A stretch of DNA of 64,000 bases from DASXUX01 sp036504595 (GTDB taxonomy: Bacteria; Planctomycetota; SZUA-567; H5-PLA8), in NCBI GenBank assembly GCA_036504595.1, contig DASXUX010000031.1, forward strand, positions 1 to 64,000, in the 5' to 3' direction. Shown one piece after another: positions 49,848-57,990 of the stretch. A program made the position numbers and the translations under genes. The notes below the pieces were generated by a model. The model did no database searches. It saw only the letters and a list, made by a program, of their open reading frames with translations, and was not told the origin of the DNA. How positions within the stretch are numbered: position 1 is the stretch's first letter; each line of letters starts with the position of its first letter.

Positions 49848-51266
49848 CTACACGCCCGAAACCGTTTCAACCATCAGTTTGACCCTCCCCAGCATCCTCG
49901 CCCCCAATTCCGGCGAAATCAGTCGATAATCCGCACTCAAGCACACGCGCCACGCGATCGCCACGCCCGCGCGCGGATCGCGGCCTTGCCGGATCGCGTT
50001 CTCGAATCCTTTTTCCCAGTGCAAATGCGGCTGCGGCGCGGAAACCGTCAGCACCGCCGATTGCCCCGGCCGCACCAAGCTCGCCAGCCGGCACACGCTC
50101 GGCTCTTCCATGCACGCGACGGTCATCAATCCGCCGTGGCACTCGCTCGGCTTCAAAGCCCGCCGCTGCGCCCGCGCAGCCATGTCGCTGGCCGCGTCTG
50201 AAATCTCGCGCAGTGTCAGCCGGTCCGCGTTCTTCACGACAGGAGCAACGACTCCGCAGTTTTCCACCGGCACCACAAACCCAACGTTGATTTGTCCGCG
50301 ATACACAACGTCGTTCTCATCGATCACGCCGCGGAACAGCTTGAACTCCTCTTTCGCGAGTATCACGCCGAGTGCGCGAATGAAAAAATCCCGCACCGAA
50401 GGCCCATGCCGCGGCCCCCATTCCTTCCGCAGTTTGCGCTGAAGTTCCAGCACCGGCCCCGCCAGCACCAACGCGTCCAGCGTGAACTGCGGAATATTCT
50501 GCTGCGAATACGCCGCTTCTTCCGCCGCCAGCCGCTGCAATGGGTGGAGCGGCTCACGCTGCGCCGGCAGCCGCAACGGCGCGTTGTCAGCGAGAATCAT
50601 GTCCTTCATGCGCGAGAAGCGCTGTGACATCTGTCGAACCGGCTCTTTGGATTTCCGTTTCTTGCTCACGGCTTGAACGTTGCCGCTTCCGTCTCCCGCC
50701 TCCTGCGTCCCGCCTCCCGCCGTTTCTCCCCGTCTCCCCGTCTCCCCGTCTCCCCGTCCGCTTTTCGCCGCGGCGACGAGCACGTCGCGCTCCGTGATGC
50801 GCTTGCCGTCCGCCGGAAGCTGAAGCGCCTGCAGCGGCACGTGCAACGCCCGCGCACAGCGGCGCGCTCGCGGGGACATGTGCGGCGGCCCTTCGCGCGG
50901 CAGCAGCACGGGCGACGGGGGAAGCGCGACTCGCTCTTGGCTCTTAGCTCTTGGCTCTTGGCCGGCCACCACAGCGCTGGCGTGTACGGTCTTGTTCTGA
51001 AATATTTCTGCGGGAAGCGTAGTGCGCGCGGGAGCGATCACGCCCACCAGCGTGCCCGGAGCGACATCCGCTCCTTCGTGAAAAAGCACTCGCCGGAGCA
51101 CCCCGCCGGCCGGCGCGGCAATCTCGACGCTCGTCTTCCCCACTGCAATCAGCAGCAGAGGCTGCCCTTTGCGAACCGAATCTCCTTCGCGAAAGAACCA
51201 GCTCTCAATCGTGCAGAAGCCCGAATCCGAATCTGTAAGCGCAGGAATAGTGATGTTGGTGATCAT
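49848..51266 (-). CDS. E2-like lipoyl acyltransferase lacking the usual catalytic residues
   Basis: 472 residues. Residues 1-80 form a biotinyl/lipoyl domain (TIESWFFREGDSVRKGQPLL, lipoyl-Lys in AVGKTSVEI). SPRARRCARALHVPLQAL is the subunit-binding domain. Residues about 230-472 match the 2-oxoacid dehydrogenase acyltransferase core, but where E2 enzymes have DHRVxDG this protein has DYRLISP, so the catalytic His and Asp are missing. Linkers contain repeat-derived stretches (AGQEPRAKSQER; GDGETGRRGE at 50693-50760). It may be a scaffold or regulatory lipoyl protein, or a decayed gene under weak constraint; no E1 or E3 gene is in the window. Confidence 0.82.
   Translation of the reverse strand: MITNITIPALTDSDSGFCTIESWFFREGDSVRKGQPLLLIAVGKTSVEIAAPAGGVLRRVLFHEGADVAPGTLVGVIAPARTTLPAEIFQNKTVHASAVVAGQEPRAKSQERVALPPSPVLLPREGPPHMSPRARRCARALHVPLQALQLPADGKRITERDVLVAAAKSGRGDGETGRRGETAGGGTQEAGDGSGNVQAVSKKRKSKEPVRQMSQRFSRMKDMILADNAPLRLPAQREPLHPLQRLAAEEAAYSQQNIPQFTLDALVLAGPVLELQRKLRKEWGPRHGPSVRDFFIRALGVILAKEEFKLFRGVIDENDVVYRGQINVGFVVPVENCGVVAPVVKNADRLTLREISDAASDMAARAQRRALKPSECHGGLMTVACMEEPSVCRLASLVRPGQSAVLTVSAPQPHLHWEKGFENAIRQGRDPRAGVAIAWRVCLSADYRLISPELGARMLGRVKLMVETVSGV
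50693..50760. repeat. Low-complexity tract inside the E2-like gene
   Basis: cctcctgcgtcccgcctccc then four ctccccgt units; same composition as 21294-21446. Open in the frame, encoding GDGETGRRGETAGGG. Confidence 0.75.
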
Positions 51267-51296
51267 GCGTTGTGTATCGTGAACTCGGCCTACTGC

Positions 51297-52565
51297 CTAC
51301 CTTCCCGGCCCATCCTTCTTCAGTCGCTCTAAGCGCGCCAGTTCGCGGCGATAATCCTCTCGCGGCTCCAGTGCGACGGCTTGCTGCGCGGTTTGCACCG
51401 CCTTTTCGTATTCGTGGCCGACCACGAGCGCCCGCGCCAGCCCCATGATGAACTGAGCGTTCTTCGAGTGCGTCAGCGTGACGGCTTTGGCGGCGTGCTC
51501 GATGGCATCGTAGGCGTTCGTGTAGGTCGGGTCTTCGGGGTCGCTAAGCATATTGGCCAGCAAGAAATGCGCGTATGCGTTCTGTCGATCGAGCGCGAGC
51601 GCGAACGTGTAATCCGCGATGGCTTCTTTTGGAGCCTTGTTGTTTTCTTTGGCAATCCCGCGTGTGCAGTAGTACGCCGAGCTCTTCGGCTTGAGCTTGA
51701 TTGCTTCATCCGCAATCTCGAGCGCTTTGCGGTAGTTCTTGCCATGCAGGTACGCCAGCGCGAGATTGTGAACGTAATCCGCGTTGTCGGGTTCCAGGCT
51801 GATCGCGCGCGTGTACGTGGCCACGGCCGGTTCAACACGCCCTGCGCTGAGCAGACAGTCTCCCAGCGCGCTTTGGTATCGCGCATTGGATGGCACCGCG
51901 GTTGCCGCGGCCTGGCAGGCAATCATCGCGCGGTCGAGCCAGTTGGCTTGCAGCGCGGCCAGCCCGTAGTCGCACAGATAGCGCGGATTCTGCGGCTGCA
52001 GTTCAACGGCTTTTTCCAGGTGATCGAGTCCCTTGATCAACTCGCCACTCTTGACCAGTACCAGGCCAAGCCGGTACCGGGCGGCCGGGCTTTCGGGTTC
52101 TGCCTTCACGATCGCGGCGTAGCGTTCCACCATTTCCTTGGCCGGCTTCCCGCTGCGTTCTTTGGCGATGGCCTTCGCAAGTTCGGGACTGATGTCCTCC
52201 TTCACGTTGGGATCGGCACTCACCCGCGGAGCTTCGTCCGGCAGGGTGGGAGAAGCCGGAGCGCCGTCCTCCTGCGGAAGCGACCAGACAATGCGAGGAA
52301 CCCGCGTTTGTTTTTGGTTTTTAGGCTCGGGTGTGGATTCGTTTGTTTCCGTGTTCAGCGGCGTCTGCGGCTTGATCACAGTCGCCTTGAACCCCGGCTC
52401 ATTGATGTTTAGCGCATTGTCCTTTGTTTCGGCGTTATTTTCGTTGGGCTTTGGAACTGGCGTCTTGTCCGGTTGGCGCGGCGGCCGGTCATCATCGATG
52501 ACTTCCGCTCGAGCGGCCGCCGAGACAACCATCACGCAGCAGAGCAACAGGCAAGTTCGAAGCAT
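51297..52565 (-). CDS. Secreted TPR protein
   Basis: 422 residues from ATG 52565 (a GTG at 52592 is in frame). Signal peptide MLRTCLLLCCVMVVSAAARA. After a Pro/Asn-rich segment, residues 130-415 are tetratricopeptide repeats (ARYRLGLVLVKSGELIKGLD, RYLCDYGLAALQANWLDRAM, ARYQSALGDCLLSAGRVEPA, DYVHNLALAYLHGKNYRKAL). It should be a periplasmic scaffold. Its stop lies 30 bp upstream of the E2-like gene, same strand. Confidence 0.85.
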   Translation of the reverse strand: MLRTCLLLCCVMVVSAAARAEVIDDDRPPRQPDKTPVPKPNENNAETKDNALNINEPGFKATVIKPQTPLNTETNESTPEPKNQKQTRVPRIVWSLPQEDGAPASPTLPDEAPRVSADPNVKEDISPELAKAIAKERSGKPAKEMVERYAAIVKAEPESPAARYRLGLVLVKSGELIKGLDHLEKAVELQPQNPRYLCDYGLAALQANWLDRAMIACQAAATAVPSNARYQSALGDCLLSAGRVEPAVATYTRAISLEPDNADYVHNLALAYLHGKNYRKALEIADEAIKLKPKSSAYYCTRGIAKENNKAPKEAIADYTFALALDRQNAYAHFLLANMLSDPEDPTYTNAYDAIEHAAKAVTLTHSKNAQFIMGLARALVVGHEYEKAVQTAQQAVALEPREDYRRELARLERLKKDGPGR

Positions 52566-52611
52566 GCGTAAATTGTGTGAGTGTGCGGGCACGAAGTCAA
52601 TGGCCTAACAG

Positions 52612-52712
52612 CCGGGTATGGGGTATGGGGTATGGGGTATAGGGTATGGGGTATTGGTGCGCCTTGTTCGAGATGCGACTGCAACACCCCATACCCTAGA
52701 CCCTATACCCCG
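52612..52712. repeat. Tandem 7-bp tract gggtatg and its inverted counterpart
   Basis: 52612-52655 has six gggtatg-type units; 52684-52711 has the complementary cccataccctagaccctata. They can pair into a long hairpin and lie at the end of the glycosyltransferase gene, so transcript stabilisation or termination is possible. Confidence 0.75.
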
Positions 52713-53572
52713 CCGTTCCGTGCGTCCGCTTCCCCGTCGATCTGCCGGGATTTCGTTGTTCCTTCGTCGTAAGCCTTTGGGGGCGGCAAGCCTTGTTGAA
52801 TGCGCGCGAAGAGTTTCATGTAGCGCACAAAACGCGTGAAGGCGCAGAAGCTGCACACGGCCAGGCCGGGGATGCCGTCGAGAAATCCCAGCTTCAGCAC
52901 ATACATCTTTAAGAACTCCCATCCCGGGTGGAAAAAGAAGTTCCAGATGTGCGGCTTCCGTCCCTCGCGATGGTAACGTTCCGCGGCTTGAGTCGTGTAG
53001 CGATTGAAGCGCGCGAAATACCGGTTCAGCCCATCCGGCGCACACGTAATGTGATCGAGCTTCGCCGTCAGCCTCCCCGACCGACCCAGGCTGCCGTCTG
53101 GCTTCTTGATCTGGACATCCGCGTGAACGTCGCGTTCGGCATAGCGACCCATCTCGCGCCGGAAGAGACGCTGGACATCGTTGCTTTCCCACCCGCCGTG
53201 CTTGATTTCGCCGCCCAGAAAAAAGTTCCGGCGCAAAACGAAATAGCCGTCCAACTCGGGGCCATCCGGCTTCGCCAGCAGTTCTTTGAGCTCAGCCGCC
53301 AGTTCCGGCGTGACCCGCTCGTCGGCATCGATGATGAAGACCCATTCGTGCTTGCACTGTGGAATGGCCCAGTTCTTCTGCGCCGCGGAGTTGACATATT
53401 CGTGCTGAACCGTGCGCGCGCCAAAGCTCTTGGCGATTTCCAGCGTCTTGTCGGTGGAGAAACTGTCCACGACGAAAATCTCATCGGCTAGGCCGCGCAC
53501 AGACTCCAGGCACGCCGGCAGATTGGCTTCTTCATTGAATACTGGCACGAGTACGCTCAGCGGTTTGGGCAT
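52703..53572 (-). CDS. Family 2 glycosyltransferase (WaaE/lipopolysaccharide-core type)
   Basis: 289 residues from ATG 53572, preceded by aggat 7 bases away. GT-A fold: MPKPLSVLVPVFNEEANLP, DEIFVVDSFSTDKT, and the metal-binding Asp pair in FIIDADERVTPE (Asp82, Asp84). KHGGWESNDVQRLFRREMG and the C-terminal hydrophobic segment GWEFLKMYVLKLGF are typical of LPS-core glycosyltransferases. Sugar donor and acceptor are unknown. No other glycan-assembly gene is adjacent. Confidence 0.9.
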   Translation of the reverse strand: MPKPLSVLVPVFNEEANLPACLESVRGLADEIFVVDSFSTDKTLEIAKSFGARTVQHEYVNSAAQKNWAIPQCKHEWVFIIDADERVTPELAAELKELLAKPDGPELDGYFVLRRNFFLGGEIKHGGWESNDVQRLFRREMGRYAERDVHADVQIKKPDGSLGRSGRLTAKLDHITCAPDGLNRYFARFNRYTTQAAERYHREGRKPHIWNFFFHPGWEFLKMYVLKLGFLDGIPGLAVCSFCAFTRFVRYMKLFARIQQGLPPPKAYDEGTTKSRQIDGEADARNGGV

Positions 53573-53805
53573 GGTCCTATCCTGTATCGGCAAAGACAGA
53601 CGCGCAACCGCCAGTTTCTGGTTCCAGGTTTCTGGTCTCGGCTTCGCAGGCGGGAAAGCAGAACCGCGACCGTGAGGGACCGGCGGCAAAGCGCCAACGG
53701 CGCGACAATGGCCAAGCCGATTCCTCGCGCGGCGAGAGGATTTGGAACGTGAGTAGACGCGTCCTCGTCTCGCCGTTAAATTTACAGCAGTCTCGCGGGA
53801 TTCCT

Positions 53806-54312
53806 ATGCGCTCCATGTCACAGAAAAGTGCTTCCGACGCCGTCCTGAACCGCAAAGCCCCCGGCTGGACGGAGGGCCCGGAGGCAACCTTTGTCCGGAA
53901 CCTGAAGGAGCGCGGGCTGAAGTACACGGCGGAGCGCCGCGAGATACTCAAGGCTGTGCTCAGCACTCACGAGCACTTCGATGCCGACAGCCTGTTTATT
54001 CAAATGCGTAAGGCCGGAGCAGAGGTGTCGAAGGCGACGATCTACCGCAGCCTGACCCTGCTTTGTCAGGGCGGCGTTTTGCGGGAAGTTTTCCACGGCA
54101 GCCACGGCGCATCGTACGAACACGTCTACGGCCACGAACATCACGAACACCTGATCTGCCTGACCTGCGGCAATGTGACGGAGTTCATCTCGCCCGAGAT
54201 CGAGAAACTTCAGGAGGAAGCCTGCAAAGCCGCGAACTTCACCCCCGTTCGCCATCAGCTTCAAGTCTTCGGGTATTGCCGACACTGCAGAAAAGTGACG
54301 AGTGAGGCGTGA
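53806..54312 (+). CDS. Fur-family transcriptional regulator
   Basis: 168 residues from ATG 53806 (an alternative ATG is at 53815 and a GTG at 53749). Winged-helix: LKYTAERREILKAVLSTHEH, VSKATIYRSLTLLCQGG. Metal-binding histidines in the EHVYGHEHHEHLICLTCG segment and a second pair of Cys in GYCRHCRK. Fur, Zur, PerR and others share this plan; I cannot say which metal. It lies divergent from the glycosyltransferase with 230 bp between. Confidence 0.9.
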   Translation: MRSMSQKSASDAVLNRKAPGWTEGPEATFVRNLKERGLKYTAERREILKAVLSTHEHFDADSLFIQMRKAGAEVSKATIYRSLTLLCQGGVLREVFHGSHGASYEHVYGHEHHEHLICLTCGNVTEFISPEIEKLQEEACKAANFTPVRHQLQVFGYCRHCRKVTSEA

Positions 54313-54375
54313 CGGGTGGCGAGTGCAGCGGATTGTGACGAGCCATTCCACCCGTCACCCGTCATTCGTCACCGC
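54303..54375. repeat. Inverted tandem tract, gtgacgggtgg / ccacccgtcac
   Basis: gtgacgggtgg (54307-54320) and ccacccgtcacccgtcattc (54347-54370) pair with a short loop just after the fur stop. The same ccgtcac unit occurs at 32785 and 820-843. Confidence 0.65.
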
Positions 54376-54515
54376 CTTAGATCGCACCTGCCAAGTGAAC
54401 GCCAGTTTCGCTCACGCGCTCAGTGAAATCTGTCGATAGAAGAACACACCTGAAGGGCGCCGTGTTTCCACGTTTTCGCTCTTCAGAAACGATTTGAAAC
54501 TTCAGGGCTGAATAC

Positions 54516-55922
54516 ATGAGCGCATACAGCGGCAAACGTGTCACGGTTATGGGGTTGGGGCTTTTCGGGGGAGGCGTCGGCATCGCGCGCTTCTTCGCTG
54601 AAAACGGCGCGCAGGTGACCGTCACCGATCGGCGCAGTGAGAAAGACCTGAAGCCATCCATGCAGGAGCTTTCCGGCCTGCCGGTCCGTTACGTGCTCGG
54701 TAAACATGATGCAGCCGATTTCCGCAGCGCGAACATCGTTGCCGTCAATCCAGGCGTGCCGGAGGACCACCCCCTAATCGTCATGGCTCGCGGCGCCGGA
54801 GCGCAGATTGAGCGCTCGATCAACTTGTTGTTCAAGCTCACGCCACGCAACCCGAAGCTTGCCGTGACGGGTTCAAACGGAAAATCCACGACCACCGCTC
54901 TGCTGGGCGCCATGCTCGCGCTTCATGATTCGCGGACGCTCGTCGGCGGCAACCTCGGCGGATGTCTGCTGGCGCAGACCCGCAATCTGCCTGCACGTGT
55001 GCCTGTCGTTCTCGAACTCTCCTCATTTATGTTGGAAGGCATGCGTGAACTCGGCGAAAGTCCGCACGTCGCGATTGTAACGAATCTCTCGCCGAACCAT
55101 CTCGACCGGCACGTGACGATGGAAAATTACGCGGCGGCAAAAAAGAACATTCTTCTGTTCCAGAAAGAAGGCGACGTCGCAATCTTGAACGCTGACGATC
55201 CGGCGCTTGCAGGCTGGGACAAGCTGACTCCCGCTCGCATCGTGCGCTTCAGCGCAAAACACGAACTGGAAGGCGACGCGGCGTTCCTCGATCGCGACAA
55301 ACTGATCGTGCGCATGGGCAGCTACGAGGAAGTCGTGGCGATGCGGCAAATGTTGCGCCTCCCGGGCGCTCACAATGCGGCCAACGCTCTGGCAGCCGCG
55401 GCGGCCGCCTTGGCGTATGGCGTCCGGCCGTGGCAAGTTGCCGAAGCCTTGGCGACGTTCAGCGGCCTTCCGCACCGGCTGGAAATGGTCGCGCGAACGC
55501 CATCAGCAGTTACGTTCTATAACGATTCGATTGCGACCACGCCGGAATCCGTCATCTGCGCGCTCTCCTCTTTTGATGGCCCGATTACGCTGATCGCCGG
55601 TGGATCTGACAAGGGGACACCATTCGACGAACTCGGCTTGGTGATCGCCCGAAAAGTGCGCCGGCTGATCCTGCTGGGAGTCACGGCCCCAAAGATTGAA
55701 GAAGCCGTCGTGCGCGCTTCGCACGAACTGCACCGCGGGCCGGAAATCGCACACGTGCGCGATCTGGAACAGGCGGCCCGAGAGGCTGCTACCGGCGCGT
55801 TGGCAGGCGAAGTCGTGCTGCTTTCGCCGGCCTGTGCGAGCTTCGACATGTTCCGCAACTTTCAGGAGCGCGGCGAAGTTTTTAGCGCTTTAGCGCGCCG
55901 CCTTGCACAATGCAACGCATGA
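54516..55922 (+). CDS. murD: UDP-N-acetylmuramoyl-L-alanine--D-glutamate ligase
   Basis: 468 residues. N-terminal nucleotide fold VMGLGLFGGGVGIARFFA; ATP-binding loop VTGSNGKSTTTALLG (residues 118-130); PRVPVVLELSSFMLEGM-like region, NLSPNHLDRH, and the C-terminal NDSIATTPESV and CASFDMFRNFQERGEVF motifs. Adds D-Glu to the peptidoglycan precursor in the cytoplasm. It stands alone here and not in a mur cluster, as is common in scattered genomes. Confidence 0.95.
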   Translation: MSAYSGKRVTVMGLGLFGGGVGIARFFAENGAQVTVTDRRSEKDLKPSMQELSGLPVRYVLGKHDAADFRSANIVAVNPGVPEDHPLIVMARGAGAQIERSINLLFKLTPRNPKLAVTGSNGKSTTTALLGAMLALHDSRTLVGGNLGGCLLAQTRNLPARVPVVLELSSFMLEGMRELGESPHVAIVTNLSPNHLDRHVTMENYAAAKKNILLFQKEGDVAILNADDPALAGWDKLTPARIVRFSAKHELEGDAAFLDRDKLIVRMGSYEEVVAMRQMLRLPGAHNAANALAAAAAALAYGVRPWQVAEALATFSGLPHRLEMVARTPSAVTFYNDSIATTPESVICALSSFDGPITLIAGGSDKGTPFDELGLVIARKVRRLILLGVTAPKIEEAVVRASHELHRGPEIAHVRDLEQAAREAATGALAGEVVLLSPACASFDMFRNFQERGEVFSALARRLAQCNA

Positions 55923-56139
55923 CGTAGGGTAGCGCAATTTTTCTCGGTTCGCGCCCGTGGGCGCGATTCGGTGGATTGCGCTGTTAACCTGCTCACCCAA
56001 AACGCCTTGACAGTATTTGCGACATTCGCTACTTTGGCTTTGCTACGAAGAGCGGTTGACGGGATCGCTTTAGCGAAAAGTTCGGTTTGGCGATGCCGGA
56101 GATTCGAACGGCGGCCGAAGGTGGTCCGAGGGTGTGCAC
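55923..56139 (+). promoter_or_regulatory. Upstream region of signalling cluster with sigma-70-like promoter
   Basis: ttgaca at 56007-56012 is a perfect -35 box; 17 bases later tacttt (56030-56035) is a poor -10. A hairpin tcgcgccc/gggcgcga is at 55949-55966. I see no gene. It is the best visible promoter for the 56-59 kb cluster. Confidence 0.45.
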
Positions 56140-56817
56140 ATGAGCTTAAAGCTCGGTGAGATGTTGGTTAATAACAAAGTCATCTCACAAGCTCAGCTTG
56201 ATAAAGCCCTTGAGACACAGAAGGAAGTCGGCGGCAAACTCGGCGTCATCCTGGGTAAGTTGCACTTGATCAGCGAGGAGCAACTGGCCGAGTTCCTGGC
56301 GGGCCAGCTCAAGCTTCCACTGCTCAAACTGCCGGATCTCGTGGTTCACCCCAGTGTCTCATCCTTGGTTGACCTGGAGGTCATCGAGAAGGGCCAGTTT
56401 CTGCCCATTCGACGAACAGGCGATCTTCTTGTGGTGGCTGTCGTTGATCCGCTGGACTTGGACAGCATCGACAACCTGCATTTCGTGACGGGGTTGCGCA
56501 TCGAAACAGCCGTCGCTGCCAGGCCCCACGTGCGCAAAGCCATTGATTACTACTTCCATGGGACTCCGTGCTCCGAGATCCAGCATACCGAGAAATCGAA
56601 CGCATTGACCTCGGGACAGCATCCGGCGACGCCCGGCACCCGGGCCTCGCCACAAGCAGTCTTGCAGGCATTGACCGAACTGTTGATCGAGAAGAAGGTT
56701 ATTACGGAAAAGGAGTTGCTCGCCAAGGTGGCTGGGCAGAAGGCGCCTTCCACGACGGCGCCGGCGGGCACCAGCGCTCCACAGCAGCACGGGCCCGCAA
56801 CGGGAGAAAAGCCCTGA
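56140..56817 (+). CDS. MshEN-domain protein without ATPase domain
   Basis: 225 residues. Two MshEN motif units are obvious: KLGEMLVNNKVISQAQLDKA followed by LETQ and KLGVILGKLHLISEEQLAEF followed by LAGQ; then LLVVAVVDPLDLDSIDNLHF and TGLRIETAVAARPHVRKAID, which is the rest of the GspE/PilB N-terminal domain. The ATPase core that normally follows is absent; instead there is a flexible Pro/Thr/Ala tail with a conserved-looking LTELLIEKKVITEKELLAKV helix pair. MshEN motifs bind cyclic-di-GMP in known cases, so a second-messenger sensor is plausible but not shown. The next gene follows after one base. Confidence 0.82.
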   Translation: MSLKLGEMLVNNKVISQAQLDKALETQKEVGGKLGVILGKLHLISEEQLAEFLAGQLKLPLLKLPDLVVHPSVSSLVDLEVIEKGQFLPIRRTGDLLVVAVVDPLDLDSIDNLHFVTGLRIETAVAARPHVRKAIDYYFHGTPCSEIQHTEKSNALTSGQHPATPGTRASPQAVLQALTELLIEKKVITEKELLAKVAGQKAPSTTAPAGTSAPQQHGPATGEKP

Positions 56818-56818
56818 C

Positions 56819-57925
56819 ATGAAAACGGTTTCGACTGCGGAACTGGCGCAACGCGTAGCGCGCGAACTGGCCACGCCTGAACCTCAGGCGCGCGCCGTCC
56901 TGGACCGGGCCATCGACGTCATGAAGAAGGAGCTGCAGCGTGGCAACTGCATTGAGCTTCCTCATTTCATGTCCGTCTCCGTCAAACAAGGCCAGCCCGT
57001 GGCAACCACCACACAGTCCGGCGGCACCTTGGGCCTTCCCGCGACGCGCCTGGTCCAGATGGACCTCGACGATGGCCTGCGAAAGGCGATCGAAGGTCCC
57101 GGCCTTTTCCACATCTTGCTTGTCGTCCCCAAGAAGAACTTCTTTACTGGCGTCATGGCCAGCCGTCTGGCTAGCGCTCGCAGCGAAGTGACGGTCGTGC
57201 AGGGCGAGGCCGAAGCGCTGGAACGGCTCGAACGTTCCCGGCCAGACCTGGTGGTGCTGGACGTCGGCCTGGAAGACGCTCCAAAAATCAGCAACACCCT
57301 TAAGAAGAACCGCGACACCAGCCTGACCTCGATCATCGCCATCCATCCGGAAGGCACGGATGCGCAGAAGGTCAAGGACATGGTGGTGATGCCTGACGAG
57401 GGCATCAATGAGCCCTTTGAACTGACCGAACTGGTAAGGTTGACGGAGTCCGAACTGGCACGCTGCTCCGAAGAACGAAACTATTTCGACCATGTGATGC
57501 ACTGGCGTTTGCAGACCAAGGAGGAGACCGTCGAGCAGGCCAACGACCTGGTCGCCCACGTGCTGGCTCAAAGCGGACTGCCAGAAGAATCCGCGGCCGC
57601 CTTTGGCGTCGCCTTCCGCGAAGCGGTGGATAACGCGGCGCGGCACGGAAACAAGAATAACGAGAACCGATATATCGACGTGCAGTACCTTCTCGACCGT
57701 GAAAAAGCGACACTCGCGGTGCAAGATGAGGGTGAGGGCTTCGACACGGAGATTTATCTCAGCCGCGGCGTCAGTGGCAGTCCGGTCGATGCTGCTCGCC
57801 AGCGAAGCATGGAAGGCGGCCACGGTGGACTGGGCATCATGTTGATGCTCAAGTGCGTTGACAAACTCGAGTACAACTACGCGGGAAACAAGATCAGCCT
57901 GACCAGATACATCCGTAAGTCATAG
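56819..57925 (+). CDS. HU-like domain, pseudo-receiver and RsbW-like ATPase fusion
   Basis: 368 residues, three regions. Residues 1-93 align with HU/IHF DNA-binding proteins (STAELAQRVARELATPEPQA, AVLDRAIDVMKKELQRGNCI) but lack the RNP tip of the DNA-intercalating arm. Residues 97-213 look like a response-regulator receiver with Asp148 in DLVVLDVGLED, yet the acidic pair is replaced (LLVVPKK) and the conserved Lys is Glu (NEPF), so it is probably not phosphorylated in the usual way. Residues 225-365 form an RsbW/SpoIIAB-type ATPase: N box REAVDNAARHGN, G1 VQDEGEGFD, G2 GGHGGLGIMLM. That domain would phosphorylate a STAS protein, probably the one encoded next. The architecture is one I do not know. 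Confidence 0.82.
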   Translation: MKTVSTAELAQRVARELATPEPQARAVLDRAIDVMKKELQRGNCIELPHFMSVSVKQGQPVATTTQSGGTLGLPATRLVQMDLDDGLRKAIEGPGLFHILLVVPKKNFFTGVMASRLASARSEVTVVQGEAEALERLERSRPDLVVLDVGLEDAPKISNTLKKNRDTSLTSIIAIHPEGTDAQKVKDMVVMPDEGINEPFELTELVRLTESELARCSEERNYFDHVMHWRLQTKEETVEQANDLVAHVLAQSGLPEESAAAFGVAFREAVDNAARHGNKNNENRYIDVQYLLDREKATLAVQDEGEGFDTEIYLSRGVSGSPVDAARQRSMEGGHGGLGIMLMLKCVDKLEYNYAGNKISLTRYIRKS

Positions 57926-57990
57926 CTGGACTTTCAGCTCTCCCGTGTCGTGGCAACACGGCAGGAGCGCAGTTTTGGGGCGGAACTCTC

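Noticed and set aside
55949..55966. Hairpin after murD as a terminator
   Set aside because: The stem is good but no T-run follows it in the murD direction, so I left it as a hairpin only.
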